From Lachnospiraceae bacterium (lineage in GTDB: Bacteria; Bacillota; Clostridia; Lachnospirales; Lachnospiraceae), in NCBI GenBank assembly GCA_024691065.1, contig JAILOA010000151.1:1-18484 (forward strand): a DNA stretch of 18,484 nucleotides, given 5' to 3'. Each line of letters begins with the position of its first letter. The stretch's first letter is position 1. This document shows, piece after piece, positions 14,558 through 18,484 of the stretch. Both the position numbers and the translations under genes were made by a program. The notes under the pieces were generated by a model. It was given only the letters and a program-made list of their open reading frames with translations, did not search any database and was not told where the DNA came from.

Positions 14558-14599
14558 GGGGCTGTCTGAAAATAAACATTTGGACAGTCTCCTTTTTTT
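14558..14599 (+). terminator. Rho-independent terminator after rpmA
   Basis: GGGGCTGTCTGAA pairs with TTTGGACAGTCTCC through about 13 bp including several G-U pairs, followed by seven T (14593-14599). It separates the ribosomal protein unit from obgE, although partial readthrough into obgE is likely because no clear obgE promoter is visible. Confidence 0.9.
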
Positions 14600-14629
14600 C
14601 GAGAGAAATCTTTAAGAAAGGAAAGCATT

Positions 14630-15919
14630 ATGTTTGCGGACAGAGCAAAAATAACAGTACGTTCCGGCAAGGGCGGAGATGGACATGTCAGTTTCAGAAG
14701 AGAGCTTTATGTTGCTAACGGCGGACCTGATGGTGGTGACGGCGGTGACGGCGGTGACCTTATATTTGAAATTGACAAGAGCATGAATACCCTAAATGAT
14801 TACAGATACAAAAGAAAATACAGTGCCGGCAACGGAGAAGAGGGTGGAAAGCGCCGTATGCATGGAAAGAACGGGGAAGACCTGGTACTTAAGGTGCCTG
14901 AGGGAACCGTTATTAAGGAAGCAGAAAGCGGCAAAGTTATTGTTGATATGTCCGGAGATATAACCAGATATACGGTACTTAAAGGTGGAAGAGGCGGAAA
15001 AGGCAATATGAATTATGCCACTCCTACCATGCAGGTGCCTAAGTATGCACAGCCGGGACAGCCGGCAAAGGAGCTTGAGCTTTCATTGGAGTTAAAGCTT
15101 ATAGCGGATGTGGGACTTATTGGATTCCCGAATGTCGGTAAATCCACATTATTATCCAGAGTAAGTAATGCAAAGCCTAAGATTGCAAATTATCATTTTA
15201 CTACTTTAAATCCGGTGCTTGGTGTGGTTGATTTACCGGATGGCAAGGGCTTTGTAATGGCTGATATACCGGGGTTAATTGAGGGTGCAAGTGAAGGTGT
15301 CGGATTGGGACATCATTTCTTAAGACATATAGAGAGAACCAAGGTATTTGTTCATGTTGTGGATGCGGCTTCTGTTGAAGGACGCGACCCGATTGAGGAT
15401 ATTGAAACCATTAATAATGAGCTTAAGAGATACAGCGAGAAGCTTCTCGAGAGGCCACAGATAATAGTTGCTAATAAAACAGATGTATTTACGGGCACTG
15501 AAGAAGATACCGTCATTACATTGTTAAAAGAAGAATTCGAGCCTAAGAATATCCCTGTTATGGCTGTTTCAGCGGTTAGCGGTAAGGGGATAAAGGAGCT
15601 TCTTTATAAGATTCGTGAGGTTCTTGATAAATGTCCTGAGGAGACGACTGTATTTGAGCAGGAGTATGATCCGGATGAGGTTGAGGAAACATTTGAATCA
15701 ATTGAGGTTTACTATGATCCTAAGGAAAAGGAATATGTTGTGGAAGGACCTAAGGTAGAAAGAATGCTTGGTTATACAAACCTTGATTCCGAAAAAGGAT
15801 TTGATTTCTTCCAGAAATTCCTGAGAAGTAATGGTATCATTGATGAGCTTGAAAAGCTTGGAATCAATGAGGGCGATACGGTAAGAATGTATAGCTTGAT
15901 TTTTGATTACTATAGATAA
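14630..15919 (+). CDS. obgE: Obg family GTPase
   Basis: A ribosome-associated GTPase for late 50S assembly, also tied to stringent response and chromosome partition. The 429 residues contain all three Obg domains. The glycine-rich N-terminal domain (KITVRSGKGGDGHVSFRRE, GGDGGDGG) comes first. The G domain follows, with GFPNVGKST at about 165-173, DIPGLIEGA at about 212-220, NKTD at 282-285 and SAVSGKG near 314. Last is the C-terminal OCT domain with YYDPKEKEYVVEGPKVERM. A GAAAGGAAAG site lies before ATG. Position after rpmA is conserved across bacteria. scpA follows 41 nt later. Confidence 0.97.
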   Translation: MFADRAKITVRSGKGGDGHVSFRRELYVANGGPDGGDGGDGGDLIFEIDKSMNTLNDYRYKRKYSAGNGEEGGKRRMHGKNGEDLVLKVPEGTVIKEAESGKVIVDMSGDITRYTVLKGGRGGKGNMNYATPTMQVPKYAQPGQPAKELELSLELKLIADVGLIGFPNVGKSTLLSRVSNAKPKIANYHFTTLNPVLGVVDLPDGKGFVMADIPGLIEGASEGVGLGHHFLRHIERTKVFVHVVDAASVEGRDPIEDIETINNELKRYSEKLLERPQIIVANKTDVFTGTEEDTVITLLKEEFEPKNIPVMAVSAVSGKGIKELLYKIREVLDKCPEETTVFEQEYDPDEVEETFESIEVYYDPKEKEYVVEGPKVERMLGYTNLDSEKGFDFFQKFLRSNGIIDELEKLGINEGDTVRMYSLIFDYYR

Positions 15920-15960
15920 ATAGAATCAATAATTATTTTTATAAGAGTGGTAGATTTAGC

Positions 15961-16710
15961 ATGAAATTGGAAATAAAACTGGAGAGCTTTGATGGTCCTT
16001 TGGATCTGCTTTTACATTTGATTGAACAAAATGAAATAGATATTTTCGATATTCCGATAGCTGACATAACCGATCAATATCTGGCTTATGTTCATGCTAT
16101 GCAGGAGTATTCAATGGACGAGATGAGTGAGTTCATGCTTATGGCTGCCACGCTTCTGAATATTAAATCCAAGATGCTTTTGCCTAAGGAGGTCGATGAG
16201 GAGACCGGTGAGGAAATCGATCCAAGAGCTGAACTTGTTGAGAGACTTTTGGAATATAAGGTCTATAAATATGCTTCCTTTGAGTTAAAGGACAGGCAGG
16301 ATAGTGCCGGTAAGATGCTCTTTCGTGAGGCAACAATACCGGACGAGGTTTCGGATTATAAAGAAGAAGTAAATGTAAGCGAGCTGCTTCAGGATGTAAC
16401 CTTATCCAGATTGAGAAATATTTTTTATGAGGTTATGCATCGTCAGATTGACAGGAAAGACCCGATAAGAAGCCAGTTCGGTCAGATTAAGAAGGAACCT
16501 GTTTCTCTTGAGGACAGGATTGAATATATACAGGTTTATGCGAGCGATCATAAGACTTTTTCATTTAGAAATCTTCTTGAGGAAGCGAATGATAAGCTGA
16601 CTATGATCGTTACATTTTTGGGGATATTGGAATTGATGAAGATAGGGAAAATAAGCGTTGTTCAGGAAAGTATTTTCTCTGAGATAATGATAGAGTCCCT
16701 GGAGGGTTAA
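15961..16710 (+). CDS. scpA: Segregation and condensation protein A
   Basis: The kleisin subunit of the Smc-ScpA-ScpB condensin, needed for chromosome segregation. The N-terminus LESFDGPLDLLLHLIEQNEIDIFDIPIADITDQYL is diagnostic, with SEFMLMAATLLNIKSKMLLP following. The C-terminal winged-helix part includes VTFLGILELMKIGKI. Length of 249 residues is normal. The ribosome binding site is weak (GAGTGG, 11 nt before ATG), so the start rests mainly on the conserved N-terminus. scpB starts 4 nt after the stop. Confidence 0.96.
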   Translation: MKLEIKLESFDGPLDLLLHLIEQNEIDIFDIPIADITDQYLAYVHAMQEYSMDEMSEFMLMAATLLNIKSKMLLPKEVDEETGEEIDPRAELVERLLEYKVYKYASFELKDRQDSAGKMLFREATIPDEVSDYKEEVNVSELLQDVTLSRLRNIFYEVMHRQIDRKDPIRSQFGQIKKEPVSLEDRIEYIQVYASDHKTFSFRNLLEEANDKLTMIVTFLGILELMKIGKISVVQESIFSEIMIESLEG

Positions 16711-16714
16711 CTAA

Positions 16715-17284
16715 ATGAAACTATATGAATTAGAAGCAGCGATTGAAGCAATTCTTTTTACTATGGGAGATTCGGTTACATTGGAGCAGATTTCCATTGC
16801 AGTTGAGCAGGATCAGGAAACAGTCGGCAATGTAATCAGAAATATGATGGATAAATATGCGAAGAATTCGCATGGAATACAGATAATCGAGATAGACGGG
16901 GCATTTCAGATGTGCACAAAGCCTGAAATGTATGAGCATATTGTAAGTATTGCGCATGTGCCTAAGAAGCATGCACTTACCGATGTTCTTTTGGAGACGC
17001 TTTCAATTATTGCTTATAAGCAACCGGTTACCAAGCTTGAGATTGAGAGAATCAGAGGTGTAAAAAGTGATCATGCAGTAAATAAGCTTATCGAATACAA
17101 TCTGGTTTGCGAGGCGGGAAGACTTGATGCTCCGGGACGCCCGATTTTATTGGCTACAACAGATGATTTCCTTAGAAATTTCGGACTTGGATCTCTGTCT
17201 GATTTACCGGAAATAAAGCCGGAAAAGGTTGAAGACTTTAAGAATGAAGCGGAGGAAGAGGTTCAGCTTAAGTTTGATTTGTAG
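16715..17284 (+). CDS. scpB: Segregation and condensation protein B
   Basis: A winged-helix dimer that binds ScpA in the condensin complex. Family features are AAIEAILFTMGDSVTLEQI, TKPEMYEHI, LTDVLLETLSIIAYKQPVTKLEIERIRGVKSDHAV, and APGRPILLATTDDFLRNFGL. The length of 189 residues is normal. Its ribosome binding site GGAGGG lies inside the end of scpA, so translation of the two is coupled. The last codons (KFDL and TAG) form the first copy of a tandem array running downstream. Confidence 0.96.
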   Translation: MKLYELEAAIEAILFTMGDSVTLEQISIAVEQDQETVGNVIRNMMDKYAKNSHGIQIIEIDGAFQMCTKPEMYEHIVSIAHVPKKHALTDVLLETLSIIAYKQPVTKLEIERIRGVKSDHAVNKLIEYNLVCEAGRLDAPGRPILLATTDDFLRNFGLGSLSDLPEIKPEKVEDFKNEAEEEVQLKFDL

Positions 17285-17420
17285 GATGGTTGTTAAGGAA
17301 TATTCGTCAAAAGTTTAGTTGTAGGATTGTTGATATGATTGTTCAGAAAAAAATGTTTTGTAGAATAGTTGATGGGATTATTCGGAAAATGTTTGTTTTG
17401 TAGGATTATTGATGGTAGAA
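17270..17420 (+). repeat. Tandem array of about 40 bp starting with the scpB stop region
   Basis: The gene end AAGTTTGATTTGTAG is followed by GATGGTTGTTAAGGAATATTC. Diverged copies of this whole block recur, with the TAG triplet at 17282, 17322, 17361 and 17401, so the period is 40, 39 and 40. Shared elements are TTG-TAG-GAT-TTGAT, then ATTATTCGGAAAA or similar. The period is not a multiple of three, and the copies are noncoding. No hairpin is obvious inside a unit. Confidence 0.8.
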
Positions 17421-17456
17421 TCGACGTAAGTTTGACTTTATATTTTAAGATAATAT

Positions 17457-17501
17457 AAGCTACTTAATTCATAATTATAATTGTGATTTAGGTAGCTTTT
17501 T
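17457..17501 (+). terminator. Rho-independent terminator after scpB
   Basis: AAGCTACTTAA (17457-17467) pairs with TTTAGGTAGCTT (right arm ending 17498) through 11 bp with one G-U pair, followed by a short T run. It lies beyond the scpB repeat array and would end the obgE-scpAB transcript. Confidence 0.8.
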
Positions 17502-17521
17502 ACATTTAAAATTATTCGTAC

Positions 17522-17550
17522 TTGACAATGCATTAATATAAAAATATACT
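17522..17550 (+). promoter_or_regulatory. Sigma-A promoter of the IMP cyclohydrolase gene
   Basis: TTGACA at 17522-17527, a 17-nt spacer and TATACT at 17545-17550. The predicted leader is about 94 nt. I looked in it for a purine riboswitch and found no match to its conserved core. Confidence 0.85.
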
Positions 17551-17650
17551 TAATAAAGTAGTTATCAGTGTAATTATTCAGGCGTGTACTGTGTCTTAAT
17601 GGTTACATTTATAAGGAATTACTTTAAATTAAAGAAAGTGAGGAATCACC

Positions 17651-18367
17651 ATGCAGTTAGTTTCATTAGAGGAAGAGTTGCAAAACAATTCATATCCGGG
17701 ACGTGGTATCATTATCGGTAGAACACCGGATGGCCTTAATGCAGTTACAGCCTATTTTATTATGGGTAGAAGCGAGAATAGTAGAAATCGTGTTTTTGTT
17801 GAAAATGAATTTGAAGGAATTAGGACAGAGGCATTTGATCCTTCCAAGTTAGAGGATCCAAGCCTTATTATTTACTCACCTGTTAAGGTATTAGGTAATG
17901 ATACTATAGTAACTAACGGTGATCAGACAGATACAATTTATGAGGGCTTCAGTCAGGGAAAATGTTTTGGAAAGGCTCTCAGTAGCAGGGAATTTGAGCC
18001 GGACGGACCAAATTATACTCCTAGAATTTCAGGTGTTTTACATATTGAGAACGGTGAATATTCATACAAATTATCTATCTTAAAGAGTGATAACGGAGAT
18101 CCTACTTGTTGCATACGTAACATTTTCTCATATGATAATCCGCTTAACGGCAAGGGTAGATTTATTCATACTTATGTCGGAGATGGTAATCCTTTACCTT
18201 CATTTGAGGGAGAGCCTAAGCTTGTTGAGATTCCAAATGATATTGAGGAATTTACAAAGATGATTTGGGGTTCGCTTGATCTTGATAATAAGATTTCACT
18301 TTTTGTTCGTTATATTAATATTGAGAGCGGAAAGTATGAGACTAAGATCATAAATAAATATCGATAA
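17651..18367 (+). CDS. purO: IMP cyclohydrolase, PurO-like
   Basis: This protein probably closes FAICAR to IMP, the last step of purine synthesis, in the cytoplasm. The 238 residues match the IMP_cyclohyd (PurO-type) family rather than the usual PurH cyclohydrolase domain: NSYPGRGIIIGRTPDG, the signature YFIMGRSENSRNRVF, and YEGFSQGKCFGKALSSREFEPDGPNYTPRI. ATG at 17651 follows GTGAGG. It has its own near-consensus promoter. A separate AICAR formyltransferase would be expected elsewhere, perhaps just downstream, to supply the substrate. The TAA stop lies inside the first arm of a tandem hairpin array. Confidence 0.88.
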   Translation: MQLVSLEEELQNNSYPGRGIIIGRTPDGLNAVTAYFIMGRSENSRNRVFVENEFEGIRTEAFDPSKLEDPSLIIYSPVKVLGNDTIVTNGDQTDTIYEGFSQGKCFGKALSSREFEPDGPNYTPRISGVLHIENGEYSYKLSILKSDNGDPTCCIRNIFSYDNPLNGKGRFIHTYVGDGNPLPSFEGEPKLVEIPNDIEEFTKMIWGSLDLDNKISLFVRYINIESGKYETKIINKYR

Positions 18368-18484
18368 TTTTATTTTCATAAAGTTATCGATAGTTGTTCA
18401 TAAATATCAATAATTTTATTTTCATAAAATTATCGATAGTTATTCACAAATATCGATAATTTTATTTTCATAAAGTTATCGATA
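18354..18484 (+). repeat. 46-bp tandem hairpin array starting with the purO stop region
   Basis: Units begin at 18354, 18400 and 18446 and the array reaches the right edge, so its full length is unknown. Each unit has arms TATCGATAA and TTATCGATA around an AT-rich loop of about 16 nt; in unit 2 the left arm reads TATCAATAA. The gene's own TAA at 18365 lies in the first left arm and is repeated at 18411 and 18457. Conservation among units is high. Confidence 0.92.

Noticed and set aside
17551..17650. Purine riboswitch in the purO leader
   Set aside because: No conserved purine-riboswitch core or three-way-junction pattern can be seen in the leader.
18441..18449. DnaA-box-like TTATTCACA in the purO array
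   Set aside because: It is a one-mismatch match in a unit whose other copies read TTGTTCATA; no other replication signals are nearby.

Overview
The window looks like chromosomal DNA of an AT-rich Firmicute, most likely a member of the Lachnospiraceae. The grounds are strong purine-rich Shine-Dalgarno sites, the order rplU-prp-rpmA-obgE followed by scpAB, an L27 with the Prp-cleavable N-terminal extension, a fused Memo/AMMECR1 protein and a PurO-type IMP cyclohydrolase. The family is an inference from gene content and style; no rRNA or tRNA gene is present to fix it. Almost all genes are on the + strand; the one exception is the acyltransferase at 11809-13086.

Layout. 2-601 is the 3' part of an unrecognised gene carrying four in-frame 45-bp tandem repeats. 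627-1490 is metF. 1747-3174 encodes a Memo-AMMECR1 fusion. 3376-5115 is an alpha-phosphohexomutase with its own promoter. 5454-8798 is a likely operon: proA, aroB, a DJ-1/PfpI protein and a Dabb-domain protein. 8799-9075 holds a possible 42-residue ORF and a promoter. 9076-9657 is an unrecognised single-gene unit ending in a strong terminator. 9966-11639 is a secreted SASA/SGNH-type esterase, convergent with a membrane acyltransferase-3 protein at 11809-13086; a long two-way terminator separates them. 13331-14599 is the ribosomal unit: promoter, L21 leader, rplU, prp, rpmA, terminator. obgE, scpA and scpB follow. 17651-18367 is the IMP cyclohydrolase.

Functional themes. One block links ribosome assembly with chromosome segregation: L21, L27 and its processing protease, ObgE, ScpAB. 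Scattered housekeeping genes serve folate/methionine, proline, aromatic amino acid, purine and sugar-phosphate metabolism. The esterase/acyltransferase pair could set the O-acetylation of a surface or environmental polysaccharide.

The most unusual signal is in the gaps. After metF, scpB and the IMP cyclohydrolase gene, the stretch containing the last few codons and the stop codon is repeated in tandem downstream, with periods of 44-45, about 40 and 46 bp, so diverged copies of the gene end march into the intergenic space. A similar but weaker pattern follows the phosphohexomutase and Memo genes. A separate 33-34-bp array lies before proA, and a 45-bp array lies inside the first gene. This recurring stop-codon-anchored tandem duplication is the best candidate in the window for something not previously described.
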